DNA of 64,000 nucleotides from Microbacterium testaceum StLB037 (GCF_000202635.1 NC_015125.1:1674001-1738000), one strand, 5' to 3'; counted from the first letter of the stretch, positions 24,846-33,646 are shown. The notes: generated from the letters alone by a model not told the origin. Translations and numbers: made by a program.

Positions 24846-25502
24846 ATGACCGACTCCACGCCGGCCGAGCGGCTGCGCGCCGCGCTCGCGCACCCGGACG
24901 CCTCCGCACGCCTCGAGGCTGCGCTCGCCGCGGGAACACGCCCCGATGACAGCTACGTCGTCGAGCTCGTAGCGCGGTGCGCTGTCGAGCCGGACTTCTT
25001 CGTCCGCGACATGCTGACGTGGGCGCTCACGCGACACGACCCGTCGCTGGCGGTCGAGGTGCTGCTGCCCGAGGTGAAGTCCGAGATCCCCCAGGCGCGG
25101 AGCCAGGCGCTGCACACCCTCTCGAAGATCGGCGACCCGATCGCGTTCTCGGTCATCACGGCCGCGGTGCTGCGCGACCCGCACCCCGAGGTGGCGCGAG
25201 CGGCGTGGCGGACGGCATCCGGTCTCGTTCCCGAGGGAGCGCAGGAGGTCCTCGCCGATGAGCTCGCGACGCAGTTCGGGCGCGGAGACCACGACACGCA
25301 GCGGAGCCTGAGCCGGGCGTTCGCGACGATCGGGTTCCGGGCTGAGGGGGCCATCGAGCGGGCCATCGTCTCGCCGTACGACGTGATCAGCGCGCACGCG
25401 CGAGCCACGGCGATCGTCATGGACGAACCCGACGCCGACTTCGCTGAGGCGGCCGTCGAGGCGCGCCGTGTCGTCGCGAAGCGGGCGTTGCCGCGGGACT
25501 GA
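24846..25502 (+). CDS. HEAT-repeat protein
   Basis: A 218-residue all-helical protein of short paired helices of the HEAT/PBS-lyase type, for example RCAVEPDFFVRDMLTWALTR, QARSQALHTLSKIGDPIAFS and DPHPEVARAAWRTASGLVPE. Such proteins are binding scaffolds without their own catalysis. In many actinobacteria a HEAT protein of this size sits beside a MerR-type regulator, but none is present here. A ribosome site (GGGAGGACC) precedes the ATG by about 14 bases. Role unknown. Confidence 0.8.
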   Translation: MTDSTPAERLRAALAHPDASARLEAALAAGTRPDDSYVVELVARCAVEPDFFVRDMLTWALTRHDPSLAVEVLLPEVKSEIPQARSQALHTLSKIGDPIAFSVITAAVLRDPHPEVARAAWRTASGLVPEGAQEVLADELATQFGRGDHDTQRSLSRAFATIGFRAEGAIERAIVSPYDVISAHARATAIVMDEPDADFAEAAVEARRVVAKRALPRD

Positions 25503-25517
25503 GCGTCCGGCCCGGCG

Positions 25518-25615
25518 GCGTCAGGAGCGAGCCGGGTGCGCCGCGCGGGCGGAGCTGTGCGTCGGGCCAGCCGCGTCAGGAGCGAGCCGGGTGCGCCGCG
25601 CGGGCGGAGCTGTGC
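25518..25615. repeat. Two 43-bp direct repeats duplicating a gene end
   Basis: The 43 bases from GCGTCAGGAGCG to GGAGCTGTGC occur twice, at 25518-25560 and 25573-25615, with 12 bases between. The second copy is the coding end of the minus-strand membrane protein (stop at 25576); the first lies after it and has no gene. This is a recent tandem duplication of the gene's tail. Confidence 0.85.
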
Positions 25616-25968
25616 AGGATGAACCAGGTCAGTCCGAGCATCGCGAAAATGCCGAGCAGGGTGGTCGCGGCGATCCCCAGATCGCCGGGAGACATCGTCA
25701 CCTGAAGCACCATCGCCGTGGCGGCCCCCACCATCGCGACCGCGAGTGCGATCCACCGAACGACGGGGGATGCCACGAAGACGGCGACCACGAGAAGGAC
25801 GCTCAGCGCGATCTCGGTGAGCCCGGCGGCGAGCATCGGCGGCGACGCCAGGCCGAAGCCCGTGAAGGCGACACCCACCGCGGCGAAGACGACGGCGAAG
25901 AACGGGGTGAGGATCCGCGTGCGGCGTGCGAGCTTCTCGGGCGGGACGGGTGCCGTGTTCGCGCTCAT
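25576..25968 (-). CDS. Small four-helix membrane protein
   Basis: A 130-residue integral membrane protein with four predicted helices: ILTPFFAVVFAAVGVAFTGF, PPMLAAGLTEIALSVLLVVA, WIALAVAMVGAATAMVLQVT and IAATTLLGIFAMLGLTWFIL, with short loops. The tail ARAAHPARS is basic and probably cytoplasmic. No family is recognised. The ATG at 25968 is preceded on the minus strand by GGGGGACCACCG. The 3' end lies in a duplicated 43-bp segment. It is convergent with the HEAT gene, and the HAD-like gene lies behind it on the same strand. Confidence 0.75.
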   Translation of the reverse strand: MSANTAPVPPEKLARRTRILTPFFAVVFAAVGVAFTGFGLASPPMLAAGLTEIALSVLLVVAVFVASPVVRWIALAVAMVGAATAMVLQVTMSPGDLGIAATTLLGIFAMLGLTWFILHSSARAAHPARS

Positions 25969-26026
25969 CGGTGGTCCCCCGGGTGAAGTCTTCGGATGCC
26001 GAGAGGTCAGGGTATCTCGACGCGCG

Positions 26027-26632
26027 TCAGACCCGCGGCACCGCCCCGCCCTCGCTCCACGTGCGGAGGAGCTCCACGCCGCTCGCCTCGAGCCCCACGG
26101 CGGCGGCGGTCTTGACGCCGCCGAGGCCCGTGGCATCCAGTCTTCCGGCCCGTCGCGCGAGACCCTCGGGGAGGCGGCGGGAGGAGAAGTCGAGGGTCGC
26201 ATCGACTGTGACGACCTCGTCGCCCGCGGGCAGGGTGCGGACGCGGTGGATCAGGGACTGAAGCTTCCAGTGCTCCCAGAGGACGTTCGGGCCGGTGTCG
26301 ACGCGGTCGTCGGTCGGCGGGACGGGGAGGTCGGCGGCATCCGGGAACCGCACGACATCGCTCAGGCCCAGGTCGGCGGAGAGGACTCGCAGTGCTTCGG
26401 GGTCGGTGAGGCGGTTCGAGTTCCAGACGAGGTCGGCGGAGAGGGTGCGCAGGCCCTCGACGACGGTGGGGCGGAAGAAGAAGCGCCCGCCCGGGAGCAG
26501 TTCGGCATCGGCGGGGACGGGGAGGGGCGCGTGATCCCGGCCGGTGCGGTAGTCGGCGTACGCGCGCACGGGGGAGTCGAGCTCGACGAGCAGCACTCCG
26601 TCGACGCCGAGCAGGATCGTGTGGCGGCCCAT
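26027..26632 (-). CDS. HAD-like protein with altered first motif
   Basis: A 201-residue protein with the outline of a small haloacid-dehalogenase-type hydrolase. The first strand reads ILLGVDGVLLVEL where a normal enzyme has hhhDxDGxh; here the nucleophile position is Gly (GVDGVL) and only the second Asp remains. The second motif strand LVWNSNRLTD is present, with Asn where Thr or Ser is usual, and DATLDFSSRRLPEGLARRAG may be the later acid motif. If the alignment is right, the protein cannot form the usual phospho-aspartate and may be non-catalytic. Function unknown. Confidence 0.65.
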   Translation of the reverse strand: MGRHTILLGVDGVLLVELDSPVRAYADYRTGRDHAPLPVPADAELLPGGRFFFRPTVVEGLRTLSADLVWNSNRLTDPEALRVLSADLGLSDVVRFPDAADLPVPPTDDRVDTGPNVLWEHWKLQSLIHRVRTLPAGDEVVTVDATLDFSSRRLPEGLARRAGRLDATGLGGVKTAAAVGLEASGVELLRTWSEGGAVPRV

Positions 26633-26662
26633 TCGACAAGTCTGGCAGGGCGGCTCGCTCCT

Positions 26663-26735
26663 CGCGGGGAGGAGATCCTGGGAGGGGAGGGCGGAAGCCG
26701 CCGGGCGTGTCCTCCCGTCCCGGTTCCTCCTCCGC
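26663..26735. repeat. G-rich/C-rich hairpin repeat, copy 1
   Basis: GAGGAGATCCTGGGAGGGGAGG and the later CCTCCCGTCCCGGTTCCTCCTC pair in 17 of 22 positions. It is the most diverged of five related hairpins in the window (others at 26760, 45600, 47860 and 54200), and shares GGGGAGGAGATC with the copy at 54200. Confidence 0.6.
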
Positions 26736-26759
26736 GGGGCGCCGGTTCGGGTCGCGAGG

Positions 26760-26844
26760 CGTGATCGGGGGAGGGCCAGGGGTGTGCGGAGGATGCACGT
26801 GGCGGGACCGCCCTCCGTCCGCCCCAGGCCCTCCGCTCATCACG
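26760..26844. repeat. G-rich/C-rich hairpin repeat, copy 2
   Basis: An 85-bp imperfect palindrome. The left arm begins CGTGATCGGGGGAGGGCCAG, the right arm ends GGCCCTCCGCTCATCACG, and GGATGC lies near the centre. The outer six bases, GGAGGGCC, GGGG and CGGAGG all pair. It stands in the gap between the HAD-like gene and the LacI operators. Confidence 0.75.
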
Positions 26845-26920
26845 CGCGAGCCGGCCGGCTTTTTGTTGCGATCGCCAACTTACCTCTTGCGCTCGCCGCC
26901 GACCTGATCTAGCTTTGCGG

Positions 26921-26947
26921 TCGAAGCGCTTCTCGGAAGCGCTTCGA
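26921..26947. promoter_or_regulatory. Two LacI operators ahead of the regulator gene
   Basis: GAAGCGCTTC occurs at 26923-26932 and again at 26936-26945, each a perfect palindrome inside TCGAAGCGCTTC and GAAGCGCTTCGA contexts, 20 bases ahead of the LacI start. The same site occurs at 28020 ahead of the ABC importer. Two sites 13 bases apart suggest autoregulation by a pair of dimers. Confidence 0.85.
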
Positions 26948-26966
26948 CAGCTACGAAGGAGTCGCT

Positions 26967-27983
26967 ATGGTCAAGATCGACGAGGTCGCCCGTGCCGCGG
27001 GTGTATCGATCAGCACCGTCTCCTACGCGCTCAGCGGCAAGCGTCCGGTCTCGGCCGAGACGCGTCGCCGCATCCAGGACGCCGTGCACGAGCTGGGCTA
27101 CAGCCCCAACGCGGGGGCGCGCATGCTCGCCGGCAGCCAGACGAACATCTTCGCCCTGTCCGAGCCGCTGCGCGCCGACTCGCACGCGCCGAGCCACATG
27201 TCGTTCATGCACGCGATGACCGTCGCCGCGCGCCGCAAGGAGTACGACATGCTCCTGCTCACCGACGAAGACGCCTCGGCCGGCATGAAGCGGGTCGCGC
27301 AGAGCGGACTCGTGGATGCCATTCTCGTGCTCGACGTCGCCCCCGACGACGCGCGGGTCGAGATCGCCCGCGCGAGCGCGACCCCGACGATCTTCGTCGG
27401 CATCCCGAACGACCACGACGATCTCGTGTGCGTCGACCTCGACTTCGAGCGCGCCACGGTCGAGGCCGTCGACCGGCTCGCCGATGCGGGTCACCGCGCG
27501 ATCGGCCTCATCGGCGGGTCGGAGCGCGCGTACGAGAAGTCGAACTTCCCGTCGCGCGTCCGCGCTGCCCTGTCGGAGCGGGCGACCGAGCGGGGGATGA
27601 GCGCCACGTCGGTGGCATCCGGTCCCATCGTCACCGACCGCGGCCACGTGCGCCGCTCGGTGCGGGCATTCGTCGACGCGGGGATCACCGGGATCGTGCT
27701 GCACGCTCCCGAAGAGGTGCTCCAGGTCGTGCTCGTCGAGCTCGAAGCGCTCGGCAAGAGCGTGCCGGCCGACGTGTCGATCGTGTCGGTCGGCAGCAGC
27801 TTCGACACCGACGCCCAGCCCACCCCGATCGACTCGATCCCGCTCGTGCCGCAGAGCTCGTGCGAACTCGCCGTCGATCTCGCCATCGAGCTGATCGCCG
27901 GTCGGCCGGTGGCATCCGGTCTCCATCTCATCGCCCCGACGTATCTCGAGCGCGGCTCAGTCGCCGCGGCTCCTTCCGTCTGA
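26967..27983 (+). CDS. LacI-family repressor of the alpha-xyloside operon
   Basis: A 338-residue LacI/GalR regulator. The DNA-binding domain is MVKIDEVARAAGVSISTVSY followed by ALSGKRPVSAETRRRI and a hinge at YSPNAGARMLAG. The periplasmic-binding-protein-like sugar domain follows, with VDAILVLDVA and GHRAIGLIGGSERAYEKSNF typical of inducer-binding members. It is directly ahead of an ABC sugar importer and a GH31 glycosidase, and GAAGCGCTTC operators lie before both its own gene and the importer, so it probably represses both until the sugar is present. The sugar is probably an alpha-xyloside, judged from the glycosidase. Confidence 0.93.
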   Translation: MVKIDEVARAAGVSISTVSYALSGKRPVSAETRRRIQDAVHELGYSPNAGARMLAGSQTNIFALSEPLRADSHAPSHMSFMHAMTVAARRKEYDMLLLTDEDASAGMKRVAQSGLVDAILVLDVAPDDARVEIARASATPTIFVGIPNDHDDLVCVDLDFERATVEAVDRLADAGHRAIGLIGGSERAYEKSNFPSRVRAALSERATERGMSATSVASGPIVTDRGHVRRSVRAFVDAGITGIVLHAPEEVLQVVLVELEALGKSVPADVSIVSVGSSFDTDAQPTPIDSIPLVPQSSCELAVDLAIELIAGRPVASGLHLIAPTYLERGSVAAAPSV

Positions 27984-28019
27984 TCCTCCAACTCCACATC
28001 TCGCTCTGTTCGCCCATCA

Positions 28020-28033
28020 TCGAAGCGCTTCGA
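28020..28033. promoter_or_regulatory. LacI operator ahead of the importer operon
   Basis: TCGAAGCGCTTCGA is a perfect 14-bp palindrome with the same core as the sites at 26923 and 26936. It lies 87 bases ahead of the binding-protein start, the expected place for control of the four-gene transport and hydrolysis operon. Confidence 0.88.
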
Positions 28034-28119
28034 CAATTCTTCGACGACGGGCCCAGCGCATCCGCCACCGCTAGCGGACCCCTCTGAACCAGCGGACCAC
28101 AGTGAAAGGAGTGCCAACG

Positions 28120-29442
28120 ATGGCACGCACGAACGCACAACGACGCGCGACCCGAGCCCTCGCGGCCGTCGGCTCGATCGCCGTCGCCGCCCTCACCCTC
28201 TCGGCCTGCAGCGGGGGAGGCGGCGACGCCGGATCCACCGACGGCGAGGGCAAGACCCTCACGCTCTGGCACTACGAGGGAGCCGACAGCGCCATGGCCA
28301 AGGCCTGGAACGCCGCCATCCCGATCTTCGAGGAGAAGACGGGCGCGACGGTCAAGGTCGAGGAGAAGTCCTTCGAGCAGATCCAGAAGACGGCGAGCCA
28401 GGTGCTCGACACCGACGCGGCTCCCGATCTCATGGAGTTCAACAAGGGCAACGCCACGGCGGGCTTCCTCGCCAGCACGGGGCTCATCGCCGACATCGGA
28501 GACGCCGTCAGCGAATACGGATGGGATGCCAAGCTCGCCCCGTCGCTGCAGACCACCGCGAAGTACTCCTCCGACGGGGTCATGGGCGGCGACACCTGGT
28601 ACGGCGTGCCGAACTACGGCGAGTTCGTCGGCGTCTACTACAACCTCGACGCGTTCAAGGCGGCGGGCATCGAGGTGCCGACCACGTACGACGAGTTCGT
28701 GAAGGCGCTCGACGCGTTCGTCGCGAAGGGCATCACGCCGCTCGCCGAAGCCGGCGCGGAGTACCCGCTCGGCCAGCTCTGGTACCAGCTCGCGCTCACG
28801 AAGGCCGACCGCTCGTGGGTCGACGACTACCAGCTGTACAAGAACCCCGTCGACTGGAACGGCTCCGAGGTCGACTACGCCTCCGAGACGCTCAAGGAGT
28901 ACGTCGACAAGGGCTACATCGCCAAGGACGTCTCGTCGGTCAAGGCCGAGGACGCCGGCGTCTCGTTCATCAACGGCACCTCGCCGATCTTCGTCTCGGG
29001 CTCGTGGTGGTACGGGCGCTTCTCGGAGGAGGCCGGCTTCGACTGGTCGCTCGCGACCTTCCCCGACGCGAAGCTGTCGCTCGGATCCTCGGGCAACCTC
29101 TGGGTCGTCCCGGAGCGCTCGAAGAACAAGGACCTCGCGTACCAGTTCATCGACATCACGATGAGCCCTGAGATCCAGGCGATCATCGGCAACAACGGCG
29201 GCGTCCCGGTCGCGGCGGACACCGCCGACATCACGGATGCCAAGAGCAAAGAGCTGATCGACACGTTCAACGGCATCCTGGCCGACGACGGTCTGTCGTT
29301 CTACCCCGACTGGCCCGCCCCCGGCTTCTACGACGTGCTCGTGCAGGAGCTGCAGGGCCTGGTGACCGGCACGCAGGATGCCGCGACCACCAACGCCAAC
29401 CTCGGGAAGAAGTACGACGAGGGCACGGCGGACTTCCGCTGA
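28120..29442 (+). CDS. ABC sugar importer, substrate-binding lipoprotein
   Basis: A 440-residue extracellular solute-binding protein, family 1. The N-terminus is a lipoprotein signal: basic start, hydrophobic stretch and lipobox LSAC, with lipidation at the Cys of SACSGGGG. The mature protein shows the usual family features KTLTLWHYEG, GVPNYGEFVGVYYNLDAFKA and GNLWVVPERSKN. It captures the sugar outside the membrane and hands it to the two permeases that follow. AAAGGAG 8 bases ahead supports ATG 28120. The ATPase is absent from the operon, so a shared MsiK-type ATPase elsewhere is likely, as is usual in actinobacteria. Confidence 0.94.
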   Translation: MARTNAQRRATRALAAVGSIAVAALTLSACSGGGGDAGSTDGEGKTLTLWHYEGADSAMAKAWNAAIPIFEEKTGATVKVEEKSFEQIQKTASQVLDTDAAPDLMEFNKGNATAGFLASTGLIADIGDAVSEYGWDAKLAPSLQTTAKYSSDGVMGGDTWYGVPNYGEFVGVYYNLDAFKAAGIEVPTTYDEFVKALDAFVAKGITPLAEAGAEYPLGQLWYQLALTKADRSWVDDYQLYKNPVDWNGSEVDYASETLKEYVDKGYIAKDVSSVKAEDAGVSFINGTSPIFVSGSWWYGRFSEEAGFDWSLATFPDAKLSLGSSGNLWVVPERSKNKDLAYQFIDITMSPEIQAIIGNNGGVPVAADTADITDAKSKELIDTFNGILADDGLSFYPDWPAPGFYDVLVQELQGLVTGTQDAATTNANLGKKYDEGTADFR

Positions 29443-29499
29443 CCCCGGTGGGGGCGGCGCGTCCCGCCGCCCCCACCCCTCTCGAACGAAGGATCGCGA

Positions 29500-30462
29500 A
29501 TGGCTCTCCTGACCCGCCCGGCGCGCGTGGCACTGCCACCCGAACAGCCGGCCATCCCCCAACGCCGGGGCGGCACCGCCGGCTACTGGCTCTACCTGCT
29601 GCCCGGCTTCGTGCTGCTGCTCGTGATCGTCATCGTTCCGCTGGTGTGGAACGTGTTCCTCACCTTCACGAAGTGGCGGGGCGTCGGCGACCCCGAGTTC
29701 ATCGGACTCGCGAACTGGACGAAGCTCCTCGGCGACGAGGACTTCTGGACCTCGTTCGCGAACTCGGTGTGGATGATCCTGGCGATGGTCGTCGTGCCGA
29801 CCGTGGTCGGTCTCACCGTCGCCGCGCTGCTCTTCGACGTCGTCGGCCGCAAGTTCGGCGGCAAGGTCGGCAGCTTCCTCCGCGCGACCTACTACCTGCC
29901 GCAGATCCTGCCGATCGCCGTCGCCGGCATCGTGATCGGCTGGATCGTCCGCCCCGGTGACACGGGCGCGCTCAACCAGATCCTCACGAGCCTCGGTCTG
30001 CCCGCCTACGACTGGCTCGGGCAGATGCCCTCGGCCCTCATCGTGCTCATGGTCGTGCTCGTGTGGGTGCAGATCGGCTACCCCGTCGTGGTCTTCATGG
30101 CGGCGCTCCAACGCGTCGACCCCGAGCTGTACGAGGCCGCGGAGCTCGACGGCGCGAACTGGTTCCAGCGCTTCACCGCGATCACGATGAGCATCATCCG
30201 GCCCGAGATCTTCGTCGTGACCCTCACGTGCACGATCGCGGCGCTCAAGGTCTTCGGCCCGGTCTACGTCATCACCCAGGGCGGACCCGCCGGCTCCACG
30301 ATCGTCCCGGCCTACTACGCCTACCTCGAGTTCTTCACGAAGCGGAACGTCGGCTACGGCGCGACGATCGCGACCGTGCTCACGATCGTCGTCGTCATCG
30401 TCTCGATCGTGTTCATCCGCGTGCAGGGCTCGCTCGAGCGCAAGGAAAGGGCGGGACTGTGA
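29500..30462 (+). CDS. ABC sugar importer permease (MalF-like)
   Basis: A 320-residue inner-membrane permease of the MalF/UgpA class, with six helices, beginning after a 30-residue tail at YWLYLLPGFVLLLVIVIVPL. The EAA loop that docks to the ATPase is YEAAELDGANWFQRFTAITM followed by SIIRPEI. GAAGGATCGCG precedes the ATG. The stop overlaps the next permease start (TGATG), so both halves of the channel are made together. Confidence 0.94.
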   Translation: MALLTRPARVALPPEQPAIPQRRGGTAGYWLYLLPGFVLLLVIVIVPLVWNVFLTFTKWRGVGDPEFIGLANWTKLLGDEDFWTSFANSVWMILAMVVVPTVVGLTVAALLFDVVGRKFGGKVGSFLRATYYLPQILPIAVAGIVIGWIVRPGDTGALNQILTSLGLPAYDWLGQMPSALIVLMVVLVWVQIGYPVVVFMAALQRVDPELYEAAELDGANWFQRFTAITMSIIRPEIFVVTLTCTIAALKVFGPVYVITQGGPAGSTIVPAYYAYLEFFTKRNVGYGATIATVLTIVVVIVSIVFIRVQGSLERKERAGL

Positions 30463-31370
30463 TGGCCTCGGCATCCGTTCTCACGACCACCGCTGCGGAG
30501 CGGCCGCCCCGGCGTCGCGCGGGCGGTTCAGGCCGCGGCGGCATGACCCGCCGTCGCCCGGTCGACTGGCTGCTGCTCGCGCTCGTCGTCGTCGGAGCAC
30601 TGCTCGTGCTCGCGCCGTTCTACCTCGTGCTCGTGAACTCGTTCAAGTCGCCGCTCGACTACGCGACCTCGGGCCCGCTCGCGCTCCCGCAGCAGCTCGA
30701 TTTCGGCGGGATCATCGACTTCTGGAACCGCGTCGACTTCCCTCGCAAGGTCGGCAACTCGATCCTCATCTCGGGCGTCGTCGCGGTGCTCGCGGTGCTG
30801 ATCTCGGTGCTGAACGCCTTCGCGATCGGCATCGGGCGGGTGCGCGGGCGCACCGGGATCGTGCTGCTGTTCCTCCTGGCCAACCTGCTGCCGCAGGAGG
30901 CGCTGCTGTACCCGCTGTACTACATGTTCAAAGAGGTCGGTCTGTACGACAACGTCTGGTCGGTGATCATCGTCTTCACCGTGGTGCAGGCGGCGTTCGG
31001 CACCTACCTGCTGTCGTCGGTCTACGGCACGTTCCCGCGCGAGATCCTCGAGGCCGCCGCGATCGACGGGGCGAGCCGCTGGCAGATCCTCTGGCGCGTG
31101 ATCTTCCCGATCAGCCGGCCGACCCTCGCGGTACTGCTCATCTTCTTCTTCATCTGGACGTGGAACGAGTTCCTCATCCCGCTGACGTTCCTGGCATCCA
31201 ACGACAACCAGACCGTGCCGGTCGCGATCAGCGTCCTGCAGGGCGACCGCCTCATGGACGTCACCACCATCAGCGCGTCGGCGCTGCTCGGCATCATCCC
31301 GACGCTCATCTTCTTCCTCATCTTCCAACGCACGCTGACACGCGGCATCACGGCAGGAGCAGTCAAGTAA
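30462..31370 (+). CDS. ABC sugar importer permease (MalG-like)
   Basis: A 302-residue partner permease of the MalG/UgpE class. It has the typical first helix WLLLALVVVGALLVLAPFYL, a six-helix core and the EAA loop LEAAAIDGASRWQILWRVIF. The C-terminus FQRTLTRGITAGAVK is the usual ending of this class. The start overlaps the previous stop (TGATG) and its own stop shares a base with the alpha-xylosidase start (TAATG), so the operon is tightly coupled. Confidence 0.94.
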   Translation: MASASVLTTTAAERPPRRRAGGSGRGGMTRRRPVDWLLLALVVVGALLVLAPFYLVLVNSFKSPLDYATSGPLALPQQLDFGGIIDFWNRVDFPRKVGNSILISGVVAVLAVLISVLNAFAIGIGRVRGRTGIVLLFLLANLLPQEALLYPLYYMFKEVGLYDNVWSVIIVFTVVQAAFGTYLLSSVYGTFPREILEAAAIDGASRWQILWRVIFPISRPTLAVLLIFFFIWTWNEFLIPLTFLASNDNQTVPVAISVLQGDRLMDVTTISASALLGIIPTLIFFLIFQRTLTRGITAGAVK

Positions 31371-33595
31371 TGAAGTTCACCGATGGGTTCTGGCTCATGC
31401 GTCACGGCGTGACCGTCGACTACGCGGCCGAGGCCTACGACATCAGCCGGACCGACGACACCCCGGACGGACCGGGACTGGTGGTGCACGCCCCGACCAA
31501 GGTCATCGCCAAGCGCGGCGACGTCCTCAACCGGACGCTCCTGACCGTCACGCTGTCGTCGCCGCTCGAGGGGGTCGTGCGCGTGCGGATCGTGCACCAC
31601 GACGGCGCCGGACGCGGGCGCGGGTTCGCGCTGCCGGGGGCCGTCGGCGGCGGCGACGTCGATGTCGAGGCGGGCACCCTGACGGCGGGGCGGCTCGTCG
31701 CGCGCATCGCGCCGGGCGCGCCGTGGGACCTGTCCTTCGAGCTCGACGGGCGGCGGGTGACGGGCAGCGGGCACCGCTCGGTCGGTCGCGTGAGCCTCGC
31801 GGCGGACGCCGACGTCGACGCCGGCGTGATCTCGAACCGGGGTGCGGACACCGGCATCCCGGCATCCCGTCACTTCCTCCACGAGCAGCTCGACCTCGGC
31901 GTGGGCGACACCGTCTACGGGCTCGGCGAACGCTTCGGGCCGGTCGTGAAGAACGGCCAGACCGTCGAGATCTGGAACGCCGACGGCGGCACCTCGAGCG
32001 AGCAGGCGTACAAGAGCGTGCCGTTCTACGTCTCGTCCGGCGGCTACGGCGTGCTCGTGAACGACCCCGGGCACGTCTCGTTCGAGGTCGGGTCCGAGAA
32101 CGTCGAGCGCGTGCAGTTCTCGGTCTCGGGCGAGGCGCTGGAGTACTTCGTCATCGCCGGCCCCACCCCCAAGGAGGTGCTCGAGCGCTACACCGCGCTC
32201 ACCGGCCGGCCCCCCGTGATCCCCGCGTGGTCGTTCGGCACGTGGCTCAGCACCTCGTTCACCACCGACTACGACGAGCAGACCGTCACCTCGTTCATCG
32301 ACGGGATGGCCGAGCGCGACCTGCCGCTGTCGGTGTTCCACTTCGACTGCTTCTGGATGCGCGAGTTCACGTGGACCGACTTCACGTGGGACGACCGGGT
32401 CTTCCCGGATCCGGATGCCATGCTCCAGCGCCTCCACGACCGCGGCCTGCGGGTGTCGGTGTGGATCAACCCGTACATCGCGCAGCGTTCCGTGCTGTTC
32501 GCGGAGGGGGTCGCGAACGGGTACTTCGTGCGCCGACCCGACGGGTCGCCCTGGCAGTGGGACCTGTGGACTCCGGGCATGGCGCTCGTCGACTTCACCA
32601 ACCCCGATGCGACGCGCTGGTACCAGGACCACCTGCGTCGCCTGATCGCGCAGGGCGTGGACTGCTTCAAGACCGACTTCGGCGAGCGGATCCCCACCGA
32701 CGTCGTCTGGCACGACGGCACCGACCCCGAGCGCATGCACAACCTCTATGCGCAGCTCTACAACGCGGCGGTGCACGAGGTGCTCGTCGACGAGCGGGGC
32801 TCCGGGGAAGCGGTGCTCTTCGCGCGGTCGGCCACGGCGGGCGGGCAGATGATGCCCGTGCACTGGGGCGGCGACAACTCCTCGACGTTCGCGTCGATGG
32901 CCGAGACGCTGCGCGGCGGTCTGTCGCTCGCGTGGAGCGGATTCGCGTTCTGGAGCCACGACATCGGCGGCTTCGAGGGAACCCCCGACCCCGCCGTGTT
33001 CAAGCGCTGGATCGCGTACGGGATGCTGTCGTCGCACAGCCGCTTCCACGGCTCGGACTCGTACCGGGTGCCGTGGGCGTTCGACGACGAAGCGGTCGAG
33101 GTGACGCGGTCGTTCTCGCGCCTGAAGCTCCGACTGATGCCGTACCTGTACGCGGCGGCGCGGGAGGCCGCGGCGACGGGTGTTCCGGTGATGCGGCCGA
33201 TGGCGCTGGAGTTCCCCGACGACCCCACGACCCTGCACCTCGATCGCCAGTACATGCTCGGCGGCGATCTGCTCGTGGCGCCGGTGTTCTCGGCATCCGG
33301 TGACGTGAGCGTCTACCTGCCCGAGGGGGAGTGGACGCATCTGCTGTCGGGGGAGCGGGTCGCGGGCGGCGGGTGGCGGCGCGAGACGCACGGCTTCGAC
33401 TCGCTGCCGCTGTACGTGCGGCCCGGGGCGGTGCTGCCGTGGGGTGCGCGCGAGGACCGGCCCGATTACGACTACCTCGAGGGGTTGTCGCTGCGGGTGT
33501 TCCCGGGTGGGTCGGGGGTGGCCGAGGTCACGGTTACGGCGCCCGATGGACGGAGCGAGACGTTCCGGGTGGACCGGGGGGATGTGACGGAGTAG
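31370..33595 (+). CDS. yicI: Glycoside hydrolase family 31 alpha-xylosidase
   Basis: A 741-residue GH31 enzyme closest in layout to YicI-type alpha-xylosidases, which remove xylose from isoprimeverose and xyloglucan oligosaccharides. The nucleophile is Asp436 in CFKTDFGERIP and the acid/base is Asp502 in HWGGDNSS. The 66-residue gap equals that between the E. coli YicI catalytic residues (Asp416 and Asp482). Other landmarks are HFDCFWMREFTWTDF and FWSHDIGGFEG. There is no signal peptide, so it acts inside the cell on the imported sugar. Directly coupled to the importer, it defines the substrate as an alpha-xyloside; other alpha-glucosides are less likely. Confidence 0.92.
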   Translation: MKFTDGFWLMRHGVTVDYAAEAYDISRTDDTPDGPGLVVHAPTKVIAKRGDVLNRTLLTVTLSSPLEGVVRVRIVHHDGAGRGRGFALPGAVGGGDVDVEAGTLTAGRLVARIAPGAPWDLSFELDGRRVTGSGHRSVGRVSLAADADVDAGVISNRGADTGIPASRHFLHEQLDLGVGDTVYGLGERFGPVVKNGQTVEIWNADGGTSSEQAYKSVPFYVSSGGYGVLVNDPGHVSFEVGSENVERVQFSVSGEALEYFVIAGPTPKEVLERYTALTGRPPVIPAWSFGTWLSTSFTTDYDEQTVTSFIDGMAERDLPLSVFHFDCFWMREFTWTDFTWDDRVFPDPDAMLQRLHDRGLRVSVWINPYIAQRSVLFAEGVANGYFVRRPDGSPWQWDLWTPGMALVDFTNPDATRWYQDHLRRLIAQGVDCFKTDFGERIPTDVVWHDGTDPERMHNLYAQLYNAAVHEVLVDERGSGEAVLFARSATAGGQMMPVHWGGDNSSTFASMAETLRGGLSLAWSGFAFWSHDIGGFEGTPDPAVFKRWIAYGMLSSHSRFHGSDSYRVPWAFDDEAVEVTRSFSRLKLRLMPYLYAAAREAAATGVPVMRPMALEFPDDPTTLHLDRQYMLGGDLLVAPVFSASGDVSVYLPEGEWTHLLSGERVAGGGWRRETHGFDSLPLYVRPGAVLPWGAREDRPDYDYLEGLSLRVFPGGSGVAEVTVTAPDGRSETFRVDRGDVTE

Positions 33596-33606
33596 GGGGG
33601 AGGGGG

Positions 33607-33646
33607 CTGAGCTTGTCGAGGTGTCCGGTCCCTTCGACGGGCTCAG
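33607..33646. repeat. CTGAGCTTGTCGAGG-type inverted repeat
   Basis: CTGAGCTTGTCGAGG and CCTTCGACGGGCTCAG form an imperfect inverted repeat of about 15 bp in the gap after the alpha-xylosidase gene. The same word pair, often seen as GGTCCCTGAGC...GTCGAAGG, is common between genes in Microbacteriaceae (from memory). It may serve as a terminator for the alpha-xyloside operon and the convergent esterase. The rest of the gap (33647-33737) is GGGGACCTG-like G-rich tandem sequence. Confidence 0.65.

Noticed and set aside
26027..26632. Annotating this as an active HAD phosphatase
   Set aside because: The nucleophile Asp of the first motif appears to be Gly, so activity cannot be claimed.
27928..30474. 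Long minus-strand open frame (about 848 codons)
   Set aside because: It is antisense to the importer genes and reads as Arg/Asp/Val-rich low-complexity sequence, with no domain.
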